A stretch of DNA of 64,000 bases, from positions 18,478,501-18,542,500 of the forward strand of contig OY987268.1 in assembly GCA_963920665.1 (NCBI GenBank). The letters run 5' to 3'. The stretch comes from Straminergon stramineum (taxonomy: Eukaryota; Streptophyta; Bryopsida; Hypnales; Calliergonaceae). Below the pieces are notes generated by a model. That model did not search any database. It was given only the letters and a program-made list of their open reading frames with translations, and was not told the DNA's origin. This document shows, one piece after another, positions 1-10,087 of this stretch (its first letter is position 1; each line of letters starts with the position of its first letter). The position numbers and the translations under genes are program-made.

Positions 1-59
1 TTGAATAAGAAAAAATTGTCAAATTCATCAAGGATTAAAAAACAAAGTCTGAATACAAA

Positions 60-179
60 TATAGGCAATTTCATTAAAATGGTGGTATTACAGTAAAATG
101 GAGCAGAATATGTTAGAAATTGCAAGACATTTCATCAAAATGGCGGAATAATACCACCATTTTAATGAAATTGCCTATA
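60..179. repeat. Short foldback element (MITE-like)
   Basis: Perfect inverted repeat with 30-nt arms at 60-89 and 150-179, starting TATAGGCAATTTC, with a 60-nt loop. The loop holds a degenerate second copy of part of the arm (TTTCATCAAAATGGCGG). The ends are compatible with a TA-targeting Tc1/mariner-type MITE, but the superfamily is inference. No coding capacity. Confidence 0.75.
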
Positions 180-1437
180 AATTCTATAGTTAGCCCTAGA
201 GTCTAAAACTATATTTCAATTCTCACATACCATCAATCATAATTTTGATGGCAAAATAAAGGACCTACCTTATGAACATTCATAAAGCTTTGGGTGGAGA
301 GGTTGTTTTTATAATGAAATCCATTGTCTTTAGTCTTCAAAGGATATGGGATAATTTGAAGATGAGAGTTTTACCATTCAATGTCAAAAGTTACAAATTG
401 TGTTCAAAACAACATTTTAGACCTTGTTTAGGCATAGAAGAATAAAAATTTTCAAGAAACTTTGAACTAAAGAAAGTTGAGGAATCAATCTAACTTTCTT
501 CTCAAAAAATGCATTCCTGATTTTGAGCTTCCAAGAAAAAGATAAGCATAAAATTCAAAGAGGATGTTTGACAATGTTAAAAAAATGTTACTTCCAACCC
601 CTCTCTAAAATTTGTCTACAACTTTGGATTCAAGGCTCAAAATTACAAACAGATTTTTGAAGTAGAGAATTTGATTGATTCTCCACATTAACTAAGTTCA
701 AATTTTTTTGAATTTTTTTTCTAATATGCCTTAACAAGGTTTGAAATTCTACTTTGAATAAAATTTTGGCTTCTACCTTGACTACAACAACGCTAGCGTG
801 TGAGCTTGGAGCCGTGAGTGTGGAGCCTGTGAGCCTAGAGCCCACAAAACCTTTTTTTGGGAATTTTTGCTACCCAATTTTTTTTTCATTTTTTTCTAGA
901 AATAGAGGAAAACTTCCTATTTGTAGTAAATATTATGACCTATGGCCGTGTCCCCTATAACTGTGGATTGTGGAATGAGTCATTTTTTCTTCTTCTAAAA
1001 CACCCTATTACTACAGGAAAAGACCTTCAAATTTTGTTGAAGAATTTCACCACTTACTTCAATGATTAAAATAAAAAATATGCAAGACAGTGTAAGTGTT
1101 ATAGATAAATGTCATTTAGGCAGAACTAACTTGTGTTGTTTTGACTACCTATTCATAATACATAGGGTTTAGGGTTTTGAATATCTTATAATGATTGGGA
1201 TTTTTTATGTGTTCTTGTATAAGTGCCCATGGGTAGGATGAGTAGACAATCTTAAGGTTTATGTGAGATGACGACCATAAGCCATGGTGGATTTGGAGTA
1301 GACATTATACCCTAATCTTAAGGATTTTTTCTTCATCTAATTTTGAATTATAAAATTAATTTTTTGTGATGATTGAAATTAACTACCAAATATTGACATC
1401 TTGAAAAGAAATTGTAATAAGTACCCCCCCAAAATGG
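180..1437. other. Non-coding AT-rich stretch
   Basis: No open frame here has credible protein character. The short frames around 630-1069 are AT-rich and overlap on both strands. There is a small tandem phrase (gagcctgtgagcctagagcc) near 810-842. I see no promoter, RNA gene or recognisable element. Confidence 0.5.
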
Positions 1438-1715
1438 TAGTTTAGGGTAAAAAAATGGGGAAGCCAAAAAAATAGGAAGAGGAAAAAAAAATGGGGAAAG
1501 AAAAAAAAATGAGGTAAGAAAAAAACATGGGGTAAGAAAAAATGGGGAAACAAGAGAAAATGGGGAAACCCAAAAGAATGGGAGAAGAAAAAAAATAGGG
1601 AAACCAGAAAAATGGGCAAAGGGAAAAAATGGGGAAAAAAAAGGGTGGAATAAAGGAAAACAAAAAAATAGGATGATGAAATAATTGGAAGTGAGGAGTA
1701 AAAAAATGGAATTTC
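1438..1715. repeat. Purine-rich degenerate tandem repeat
   Basis: About 280 nt in which the plus strand is almost wholly A and G, built from variants of AAAATGGGGAAA. The complementary strand is open but encodes only Phe/Pro/His-rich low complexity, so I do not call it a gene. Long homopurine tracts of this kind can form triplexes, but no function is shown here. Confidence 0.7.
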
Positions 1716-2084
1716 AATGACACTCAAGAAGTTCAAATAACAAGAAAATACGTAGAAAAAAAAATTCATATTCATATATGCCTAACTCAAATAGGATTTT
1801 TGGGTATACATTAGAGTCATTTACATGAACCTACTTCAAAACAATTGACTAGTGACACATGCTTCTATATTTCATGAATGCATTCACATTTGTAATTCCA
1901 TAAATTCCAAATCATTTCAAGCATAATATATGTGAATGAATAGAATACAAGTGAAGTACATGGATAAATGAGTTCATGCCTACTCTGAAACTGTGATAAT
2001 TCCTCCTTGAACTAGAAGTACCTTTAGTTCATTGAAGCTATAACTTGGTGCATGAATGAATTTGTCATTGTGAATATCTATTTT
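1716..2084. other. Non-coding stretch downstream of the MULE exon
   Basis: AT-rich sequence immediately 3' of the decayed MULE C-terminal exon. It may hold the 3' UTR or terminal inverted repeat of that transposon, but I could not match a terminal repeat by eye. Confidence 0.3.
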
Positions 2085-2794
2085 GCAAAAATACCGGTAC
2101 AAGTAGTACAAGTGCTTGCAATTCACATATTGCTATCAACCTCCAATGGTAGAAATAGCCATATTCACAAAGTCTGGGCATGTGCAAGTGAGGAACATAC
2201 CCATTGTAATTCGATAGATGTTTCTATTAGGGTCTATCCAGTCTCCAGCGACACTATTGCACCCAGACCCGAAAAGGGGAGCAAGGTCACTACCAAAATT
2301 TGGCCTCTAATGTTGCCAACACTCTCCCACTTATCTTCAAGAGACTCAATAAAAGCTGTAGTAGACCTTGTTTGAACACGAGGTTGAGAGAAATTTACTT
2401 TGTCCGGTCTATGTGAGTCCCCTACATCACCAATGGGTACATCCAATTTTCTTTTTGCGCTTCCAAAGATTTCTTCCCCTTCCAAATGTGGTATGTGAGT
2501 GCCTACACCTTTTGATCCGGGTAATGTATTCATGGCTTCTATTATTTTTTTAGGATCTCCACTTCACCTTGTAGTTTGTAATTTCAACTCCCCCTCTGAT
2601 GGACCAAACCCTGATGCATGTCCTCTCAAGTAAGCATGATAGTTTGTCATTTGCATCCATGCATGAATGCTATCATCATAGGTAGTGTTAAACAAATTGT
2701 TTCCTCGATTCCCGGACATTTGAAACCACTTGTTATGAACTGTTTCTGACAAGTTACATGAAGTTAGGTCCATCATCTCTTCCAAAGTCAAATC
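2085..2794 (-). pseudogene. MULE-type transposase, C-terminal exon (decayed)
   Basis: Minus-strand exon that follows a good splice acceptor (TTTGTAG at about 2800-2795). It reads DLTLEEMMDLT, then VHNKWFQMSGNRGNNL, then YLRGHASGFGPS. A single in-frame TGA at 2564-2566 separates this from a continuation in the same frame (SGDPKKIIEAMN onward). Further in-frame stops are TAG at 2234-2236 and two TGAs beyond it. Its phase fits the end of the transposase core exon at 10088, which stops at a GTAAGTG donor. I infer that both are exons of one gene now separated by the element at 3030-9911. The family assignment rests on the core exon and on resemblance to MULE C-termini I know from seed-free plants; the latter is memory, not a search. 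Confidence 0.55.
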
Positions 2795-3029
2795 CTACAA
2801 ATCCATCCACCCAAATAATCTTTTAATTATAAATTCAATTTTACTTATTTTACAACCATTAAGTTTACTTTTACACTGATCTAGAAGCCATTGCAATATT
2901 ATGCCAAGCTTTGATGTCTTTTTTTGTTAATTTTTAAATTTCTGCAAATGTACTGATCCAAAATAGGGGTACCGTTAGATAGCACCATAATAACTGTTGG
3001 ATCCGATGGATGTCTTCGTGTTACCTTGC
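2795..3029. other. Remnant of MULE intron
   Basis: Non-coding sequence between the C-terminal exon acceptor and the end of the inserted element at 3030. It carries a GTTGGATCCGATGG motif at about 2997-3010 that recurs elsewhere in the window. Confidence 0.4.
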
Positions 3030-3691
3030 TGTCGTATGCACAGTGGAGCATAAGTACCATTACAACACCAAAACGTCGTAAAATGACTCAAAATATCGTC
3101 CCAAGGGATTCTAGATTGTTCCTGCAAGCCGAGATTATCTATTTTACCAACTTAAGCTCTCTCTTCACCTCTTTTCTCTCTTTTTCAGATCACTACTTTT
3201 CTAGAATGCAATCCGGATTCACTCCTTTCCGGAATCTGGATCCATCACTTCTCACACACACTAGTTTTTGGTGCCTCTGTTTTACCCTCAGAGGGTTCTC
3301 CTTTGATCTTGTAAAGGGGTAGGGACTCACCACTTGTATTCCTCACACTCTGGTCTCTCTCTAAACTACACAAAACACACTTAGACCAAATGTCGCACTA
3401 GATCAAACCAAGAAACACTCTCACAACTTCCCAAATGGCCATTCCGGAAGGCAAGTCACTCAAAGCCATAACTAGTCTTCTCCACTACAACAACAGATCA
3501 ACAAAAACTGGAATTGATGGGGGATTGCTAGTCGTTTACTAGACTGATCCTTGGATTTGATAGACCTTCCGGAGAGTACAATGGGGATTTTTTTGGTGGT
3601 GATTGCTTATCTCTACACGGAAACCTCCCTGGCATTCCGGACTCGCACCTATGCCACTCCTTGCTGGATTTCCGTTCTAGTGTTTTAAAGG

Positions 3692-6600
3692 TGTCGCAGC
3701 ACAGGATAAGTAAATTCCCTATTATGCTCACAAAAATCACTCTAGAGCATAACGAAGTGACTCTAAAGATCGAACCCACGAGATTCTGTGAAGTATTTAC
3801 TTGGTTTGGGCGAGTAAGTGTTCTCCCCCTCTAAAACTTCCTTTCTAGTCCTAGATCTAAAACCGGAAACAACCAACCACCAAGAGAATCAGGACCGGAT
3901 TACTTCCCATCCGATCTCTCAATCCTCCGGTTAACTCACTTCTCCCAATCTTCAGGACCTAAACCATTCCGGTCCTGGCACTACTCCGAACCAATCCGCT
4001 CCGACTGGTTCCCGTATCTCCTCAACACTCTTTCGGTTTAGTTTTGCCTTTGTTGGACCATCAGAGGGTTCGCCGCTTGGGTTTCTGAGTGGTAGGCCCA
4101 CCACTCCTTCTGCGGATTATAGTGGTTGAAGACCCACTATTCTCTCCCCTCCTTTCCTAACTAACTCGAATCTGGTTTGATCCCTCACAGCAATCCGGAC
4201 AGCGATCTGGAATGCAGGTCACACAGAGATCCCCCGTACGATCTGTTCTTACTACAACAACCTCAATGCCAGCTCCTACCCATGTGAAGCTAGGTGGTTA
4301 CAAGTGTACTCGTCCGTTCCAATAGTAACTAGGATCATTCCATTTACCAACTAAGGTGGTGAGACCTCTCAGAAGATCGGACACTCAACCGGACTACCTA
4401 TCCAGGAGTTCTAGCGCGACTAAGGATACCCTCCCTATCCGCCTAGCCTAACAGTAGCTATCTTACCCGGAATTTCAAAACCCTAAATCTTGCTGAGGCA
4501 CTGAAGTATACTCCCAACTCTTACACAACCTACACCTACACTAAGGATCGAAAACTATCGCATTAAGGGGAGAAACCTAATCACAATTCTGCCTTACGCC
4601 TTCCTAACTCCACATCATGCAAAACCTGCCAAGCTTGGGAGACACACACAACCATAGAGCGCATACAAAGGTACAACAGAAATTGCAAAAAGAAGACTCT
4701 CAACGTCCCTCGCGGGTGCTGACTGTATACATTTCAAAAAGTTACAAATGGGCGGGAAAACTCGCGAAAGTTCTGCCGCCATCTTGGTCAGACTTTCTGG
4801 TCCTACCTACTCCCAACTGGATCGGAACAGGTTTCGTATCCGTTCCTACTCTACCTACTCTGTACATCCTAAGTCCTTATTCGCGATCCGATGGTCGCGT
4901 TGTCTGCTCTTGGGTCCATCTGCTCGAAAACCTCGTTTAGGTTTCGAGTCCTCTCGATCTCCTAAGGTCGAGGAACCGGATTGCCTTCTGTGGACGCGGG
5001 TGGCGAGTCCAAGTTGATGGCAGTTCCAGGCATGTCGGCCTGGGTTGTCCTCTTGGACTTGGGGGTCGTATCTTTCCCCTCTCCTGCTGTCACTTCTGGG
5101 AGAGAGATATCCGAGAGTCGAATACCGCGAGAGCAAGTTGCTCCCGACAGTATCCGGGTACTCTCCTCCATCCGGTCCGTTGCCTTCCGTGCCTCCTTCA
5201 TTGCCGCTTCTACCTGCTCGGCAAAGTCGTTGAGGATCCGTACCATCCGGGAACCGGATAGCTTCTTCTCCTCGTGTACCCGCTCGTCAAACAACTTGGC
5301 TTTGGTGAGGGCCGTTCCGGTCTCCCCGAACGTGGCCTTCACTTGCTCCATCATCTGCCGAGCATCCTCTGCAATAGATTTGGTGGCTGGGAAGTTCTCC
5401 TTGTGCACCAGGATCTCCGTCTTCATCAGATCCACCTCCTCTTGTAACCGGCGGATCTCTGCTTCCTGCTTCCGGGACTCGACAGGATCAGAAATACAGC
5501 CCGCCACCTTTTCCGGTAGCTCCCGGTCGGGTGCTGTTTCCACCAACTGCCCGATGGCTACGACTATCCTTCTCTTCCATTCCCAATCCATCCGGATGTT
5601 ACAGAGGACCTTCACCAGAGGTTGGAACGGATCCTCGAGATCCACTACCTTCTCCTCTTCCGGTTTCCCTTCCGGAGCGGGAGTGTTGGGCCTAGGTGGC
5701 GTCCCTCTTTTGTTCGGGGAGGTAGTCTTGTGACGCTTGACCGGCGGTACTGGCGCCTCCTCGTCTTCCGACTCCGAATCCTCTCCCGGTTCAGAACCGG
5801 ATTTGCTCTCCCGATCCGATCCTGATTCCCCATATCTCAACACTACTTCCTGATTCTTATACACCTCGTCCTCTCTGTCATTCAAGAGTTGATGCGACTT
5901 ATAGAGGTGCATCAAGTAGGGGCTTACTGGAGTTGCCCTACTTTTTCTGATTCTACTAACTAACTGGAGCACCAGATTGGAAATGATCTGGGCCCAGTCG
6001 ACTTTCCGGTCCCCTCTCAGGGCCCCGAAAATGGTGTTCGCAAGGGTAATGGTTACCCTTGTTGGCTTTTCCGGATGGAGGATCAGAACGAGGAACTGTA
6101 AGAGTTGGCGGTTCCGCTCATCCTTACATTCCTCTAGGGCGTATCCGTCCTTCGGGTTCACCGCACCCTCGAACTTGCCTCGGACGAAGTCGTCCTTCCG
6201 ATTGGCCATCCCAAATCCTCCCGGCCGGAAGCTGTAAACTGACCTCCAGACGTCTTCCGTCCAAAGGGGCGGAACCGCTCTCACCGTATTATCCCACTCG
6301 TTAAACACTTTACCCGAGAGTTCCCGGACGAAAATCTCCTCCTTGAAACCCCAGGGCTTGGTTGCGAACCCTATGCAACCCATGGAGTTCAAGTCGTCCA
6401 TGAGTTCCGCTCGAGTATCCTCTGACAATGGGATAACCGGAACTACTTTCCGGAGTTTGACATCTACTGCTGATGACGAACTAGCCTGACCTCTAGTTCT
6501 CTTGAGCTGCGGCATGGTTGCGGACGAGCTACTCGAAACCCTTTCCGATTCTACCTTACTGTCGCTCTCCTAGCCACACGTCCTGTTCCTTTCCTTCACT

Positions 6601-7041
6601 CTCCGATCTCAACCGGAAATCAAACTAACACTGTAGCGGATACTATAACACTCGCGAAAAGCACTCGAAACAGTGACTGACACGGAACGCTAAAACTGAC
6701 AGACACGAGGAGCTTGAAAGCGCTGGAAAATGAAAAAGTGAAAAGGGGTACGACTGGCTAGGCCAGCCCATTTATACTGGTTGGATCCCATTGCCACCTC
6801 ATTCTGACCTAATCCGGATCCGGTTTCTGTAGGGTATCCGGTCCGTCACCTATTCGGTCAGATACCCACTCTTATCCGATTATTCTTTGGAAACGGGATG
6901 GAGTAGATCATGTCGCTAACTCATTCTCCACTTCTATTTCCGCTCCTTATGGTTTCTTAACCAAATCCGGATACCCTTATCTAGCTATCCGGTTAGTATT
7001 ACTAATTAAAACCAAAAAAATTAGAATTTCATGCTGCCACA
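3692..7041 (-). mobile_element. Nested non-autonomous element A with 5-bp target duplication
   Basis: A 3350-bp insertion that starts TGTCGCAGC and ends GCTGCCACA (imperfect inverted ends of TG..CA type). It is flanked by a perfect duplication AAAGG at 3687-3691 and 7042-7046. The related copy at 44.6-47.6 kb has the unoccupied site (GTGCCTTTAAAACATT near 46930), which proves the insertion. It encodes one intact ORF (4962-6515) with about 500 bp upstream and 1.2 kb downstream. I could not find internal copies of its ends, so no LTRs are apparent. A 5-bp duplication with TG..CA ends suggests integrase-type mobilisation. Because it interrupts copy B, it is younger than B. Confidence 0.85.
4962..6515 (-). 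CDS. Putative plant transposon protein (PF20167-like), 517 aa
   Basis: Uninterrupted ORF in the nested element, starting MPQLKRTRGQ in a good context (CAACCATGCC). Residues 30-225 form a globular domain with GCIGFATKPWGF, TEDVWRSVYSF and PEKPTRVTITLANTIFGAL. These align with the decayed ORFs at 8700-9473 and 44.6-45.2 kb. The region that follows is acidic and Ser/Glu-rich (GSDRESKSGSEPGEDSESED) and basic (KRHKTT). A coiled-coil-prone helix (EIRRLQEEVDLMKTEI) lies at about 345-380. The layout resembles the PF20167 'putative plant transposon protein' group, whose function is unknown to me. It ends at TAG 4962-4964; the frame stays open about 30 codons beyond, so this stop may be a decayed Gln. 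Codon use is GC-richer than the surroundings, as expected for a recent insertion. Confidence 0.7.
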   Translation of the reverse strand: MPQLKRTRGQASSSSAVDVKLRKVVPVIPLSEDTRAELMDDLNSMGCIGFATKPWGFKEEIFVRELSGKVFNEWDNTVRAVPPLWTEDVWRSVYSFRPGGFGMANRKDDFVRGKFEGAVNPKDGYALEECKDERNRQLLQFLVLILHPEKPTRVTITLANTIFGALRGDRKVDWAQIISNLVLQLVSRIRKSRATPVSPYLMHLYKSHQLLNDREDEVYKNQEVVLRYGESGSDRESKSGSEPGEDSESEDEEAPVPPVKRHKTTSPNKRGTPPRPNTPAPEGKPEEEKVVDLEDPFQPLVKVLCNIRMDWEWKRRIVVAIGQLVETAPDRELPEKVAGCISDPVESRKQEAEIRRLQEEVDLMKTEILVHKENFPATKSIAEDARQMMEQVKATFGETGTALTKAKLFDERVHEEKKLSGSRMVRILNDFAEQVEAAMKEARKATDRMEESTRILSGATCSRGIRLSDISLPEVTAGEGKDTTPKSKRTTQADMPGTAINLDSPPASTEGNPVPRP

Positions 7042-7481
7042 AAAGGCACCGCGTACAAGACCGTATTCACAAGCCTAAACTACGTCACAAACATTCCCTC
7101 CCAAATTAGATCGAGTCACCTTAGATCCAAATTCCTCCTTTCTTCCTCCTCTCTCTTATAGTTCAAAGCTCTCACAAACAAACACAAGAAAGCTGGATAT
7201 ACGACAGATCAATTCTCGAACGTCCACTTGGTGGCTCAGATTAAAGAAAGGATGACAAGATAACAACTACAAGCGCTAGGATGGAATGAGAGGGCAATAA
7301 ACCTGTCCCTCACTTAAAACCCCTAAAAAAAACCAAAGCCAAAAAGCCACCCGGAAATCTAGGTGACCAACCATAGACCTCTTGAGAAACCCGGAAAGTT
7401 AGATCCTAAAAATCTGGAACTTGGGCCCACGCTAGGAAACCGGGATCAAATTCAAAATTCTAATTCTAATTGCAATCCTAA

Positions 7482-9473
7482 CTACTTCGCCTTTCGCGCC
7501 TTCTTCTGATTGCTCTTGCCTTGCCTTGATGGTGCCTAGATGGATGCCCTAGGGATCACTTTTGGAGTTGCCTTCACCGGAGTCGTCCTCAACGTTGCCC
7601 AGGTCTGGGTCTTCCAGATTTCTGGAGGCGAGTCTTCTTCTTCCATGTCCTCCTCCTCTTCCTCCTCCTTTGACCCGGTCTAGTACTCCTCTTCCTCAGA
7701 TTTCTCAATCTATATGACCTCCCTCTCGTCTTCTTCTCCTAGAGAGGTCTCATCTAAAATGATGGGGGTCTTCTCCTTCCTCGGTTAAGGCTGCTACATG
7801 TACACAAAACCTTCTGGATGAGTCCGGGCCGGATTCATTAGTCCTCTAATTTGTTCCGCCAGGTCACTACGGGTTAACAACTTGGGTGTTTGAAGGGTCT
7901 CCTTCTCAGAAAGACGGATTGTTGAAATCAATGGCGAGATGGTAACTTCCAGTGGTGCTAACTCTCGTGCTTTGTCTGGCTCCTAGGCTGGCTCTTGCGT
8001 TGTCTTCATGCTCCCCCGGATGGTCTTCTCTAGTTGAGTTGAGAAGGGCTTGGTTGAATGTTGAAGAGTCTCCCTAGGGACTTCTGGTCTGGTCGGCAGT
8101 GGTAGTGATGTTGTCAACTTTACTAGAGTTTCCGTGTCAAAGTGGATTTCCAAAAAGTGGGAAAAATCCATGACTTGATCTGGATCAATCCGCCCCAACA
8201 GCTAGCGCATCTCCTTCAACACAGAATCCATCCTCGATGAGAAGTCTACCAAGATCCGGATCACCTTGGATCCGATGAGATGTCCTTCCTTTGTTAGCCA
8301 GTTTTGGACTAGAGAGGCCTTGACGATGAGATCCGTGAGTCTATCCATCAGACTGAATAGATTCTTGACCAGCTGCAGAACTTCCTTCTCCCTCTCCTTT
8401 GCTGTGGCTAACTCCCCTTATTCCCAACTCAACTTGGCTTGAAGGTCTGTCTTCTCCTTCTCCAGATTTTCAATCTGCTTCTTCTTTTGTCCCAACTCTT
8501 CCGGATTTGGGAGTTTCTTCATGGTGTCGAGTATGTCCTCTGGCTCGACCTTCAACTCCTTGTTGATCCTCCTGAGAATATCGGCTAGGTTCTCATGGTA
8601 CTCTTGTGCCTACAAGACCTAGTTGAATCCGGTTTTGAAGAACCTGGAAATGTCTTCCTCTAGCTCCTTCGGAACCTTCTCTTGAGCAGGGAGTTTCCCT
8701 CATAAAGCCAAATCGGTGGATTTCCTTTGTCTCGGATCCATGAGTTGCTCTTCCTCTTCAAGCTCTTCATCTTTTTCAAATGTCGCTTGCTCTGCCTCCA
8801 CTTCGTCTGTGAAGCCATAATGTAGGATGGTGGATCTAGCGGTGTACTCTACCATTTCTGCATCACTCAAGAGTTCCACATGATGGTAGAGGTGGAATAG
8901 GTACGGACCAATTGGGCTGGTCTTTGCCTTTCCTACATTGGTGGCAAGCTTGGAGACTACTACTCCAATGACTTTTTCCCAATTGACCGGTCTACCCTCC
9001 ATGGCACCAAAAATGGTGTTGGCTACCATAACCGTAATCTGGGTAGGCTTTTCCAGATACAAGATCAGGATAAGAAACTTTAGGACGTGCTTTTGCCTCG
9101 CATTGAGACAGTCACTCATAGCATACCCCTCCTTGGAATGGGCTACATTCCTAAATTTTCCTATCACAAACTTATCCGTTCGGGAGGCTAATCCAGATCC
9201 CTTCCTAGGGAATCCGTATACCTTGGCCCAAACCTCATTTGTCCAAGTTCTGGGTCGCCCCCTCACTATCAACTCATATTGATTCGGAGCTCCTACGATG
9301 AGCTCTTGAATCATCCGATTATTCTTCACAAACCACGGCTTGAGGAACAGGCCGACACACCCTATCTTGTTCAGGTCATTTTCTAGCTGTGACCACTCTC
9401 TCAGCCTTTCCGGAATGGTCAGATAGACCATCCATGTCGTCACTAAGGGTTTTTGGATATCTCCCTCCTCCAT
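7482..9473 (-). pseudogene. PF20167-like transposon protein of copy B, stop-riddled
   Basis: The N-terminal 250 codons (9473-8703) are open: MEEGDIQKPL, GCVGLFLKPWFVKNN, GRPRTWTNEVWAKVYGF and MVANTIFGAMEGRPVNWEKV. They are homologous to the intact ORF of the nested element. Downstream the frame can be followed by alignment with the copy at 44.6-46.5 kb through a coiled-coil-rich middle and an acidic tail, to TAG at 7482-7484. It is broken by several in-frame TAGs, for example within FN*VL*AQEY, MR*LLGR and VI*IEKS. Some stops are shared with the other copy and others sit where that copy has Gln. Probably not translated beyond the first stop. Confidence 0.65.
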
Positions 9474-10087
9474 CGAGAACTGAAACTAAGCTCAAATTTG
9501 GTAAAGACAACCAACGAGTAGTTCCTGAATCAATCACTAATTCTCCACTCTTTCTCTCAACTATACAAGCTCAAACTGCTGTGGAAGAAAGATGAAGAAG
9601 AAATGGGAGTGGTGGGGTTAAGTACCTATCATCCTACTGACCATTCCAGAAGTGAACTGTTTACCCGTAACGAATCCCTAGATTCCTAGGCCGTAACTCT
9701 AGAGCTTAGGCTATCCCTATCCAGGTTTCCGGGATCCGGATCCATCCTGGATTTTCTTAAGGAACACCTGGATCATCTTCTCAACCTTAATGTGATGTCT
9801 AGGCTAAGAGGATTCTAATTCTCTTTGCCTATTGAAAAATTTGAAAAATTCTATACTATTATAAATTATTTCATACTAACTTGGTGGATTTTGAGTTTCC
9901 GTCTCGCGACACTCGTAGTACCCCCATTTCCAGTCATATATAAAAAACCAAAAGAAAATGGATACTCAAAGATATTTATTTCACACTCACAGGCATACTT
10001 CTAACCACATATGAACATAATTGGACCACCTAAAACAATATTAACTCTTAAAAGTAAATACATAAAATGAAGAAACAATGCACTTAC

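Larger units (their letters stand above)
3030..9911 (-). mobile_element. Outer non-autonomous retroelement-like insertion (copy B)
   Basis: The left end, TGTCGTATGCACAG at 3030, is defined by comparison with a related element on the plus strand at 44.6-47.59 kb. The two copies agree closely up to this point and diverge after it. The right end is tentatively the GCGACA at 9906-9911, giving TGTCG..CGACA termini. The flanking 5-mers (CTTGC and CTCGT) do not match well, so the right end is uncertain. The element carries a decayed ORF (7482-9473) and a long 3' non-coding part (7047-7481 and 3030-3686) that is interrupted by the nested element at 3692-7041. No long terminal repeats, reverse transcriptase or integrase were found, so it would have to move in trans. 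Confidence 0.6.

Noticed and set aside
1383..1775. 130-codon minus-strand ORF
   Set aside because: Pure Phe/Pro/His/Leu low complexity from the complement of a purine repeat.
3026..3322. 98-codon plus-strand ORF, also seen reversed at 47256-47537
   Set aside because: Shared by both element copies but lies in their 3' non-coding end, on the strand opposite the element ORF, and is composition-biased.
4981..5733. 250-codon plus-strand ORF
   Set aside because: Antisense shadow of the 517-aa ORF; Ser/Arg/Cys-biased composition typical of a shadow frame.
3692..7041. Ordinary LTR retrotransposon with two LTRs
   Set aside because: I searched for internal copies of TGTCGCAGCACAGG and GCTGCCACA and for a TGGTATCAGAGC-type primer site next to the ORF and saw none. 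LTR type remains possible only if the LTRs are highly diverged.
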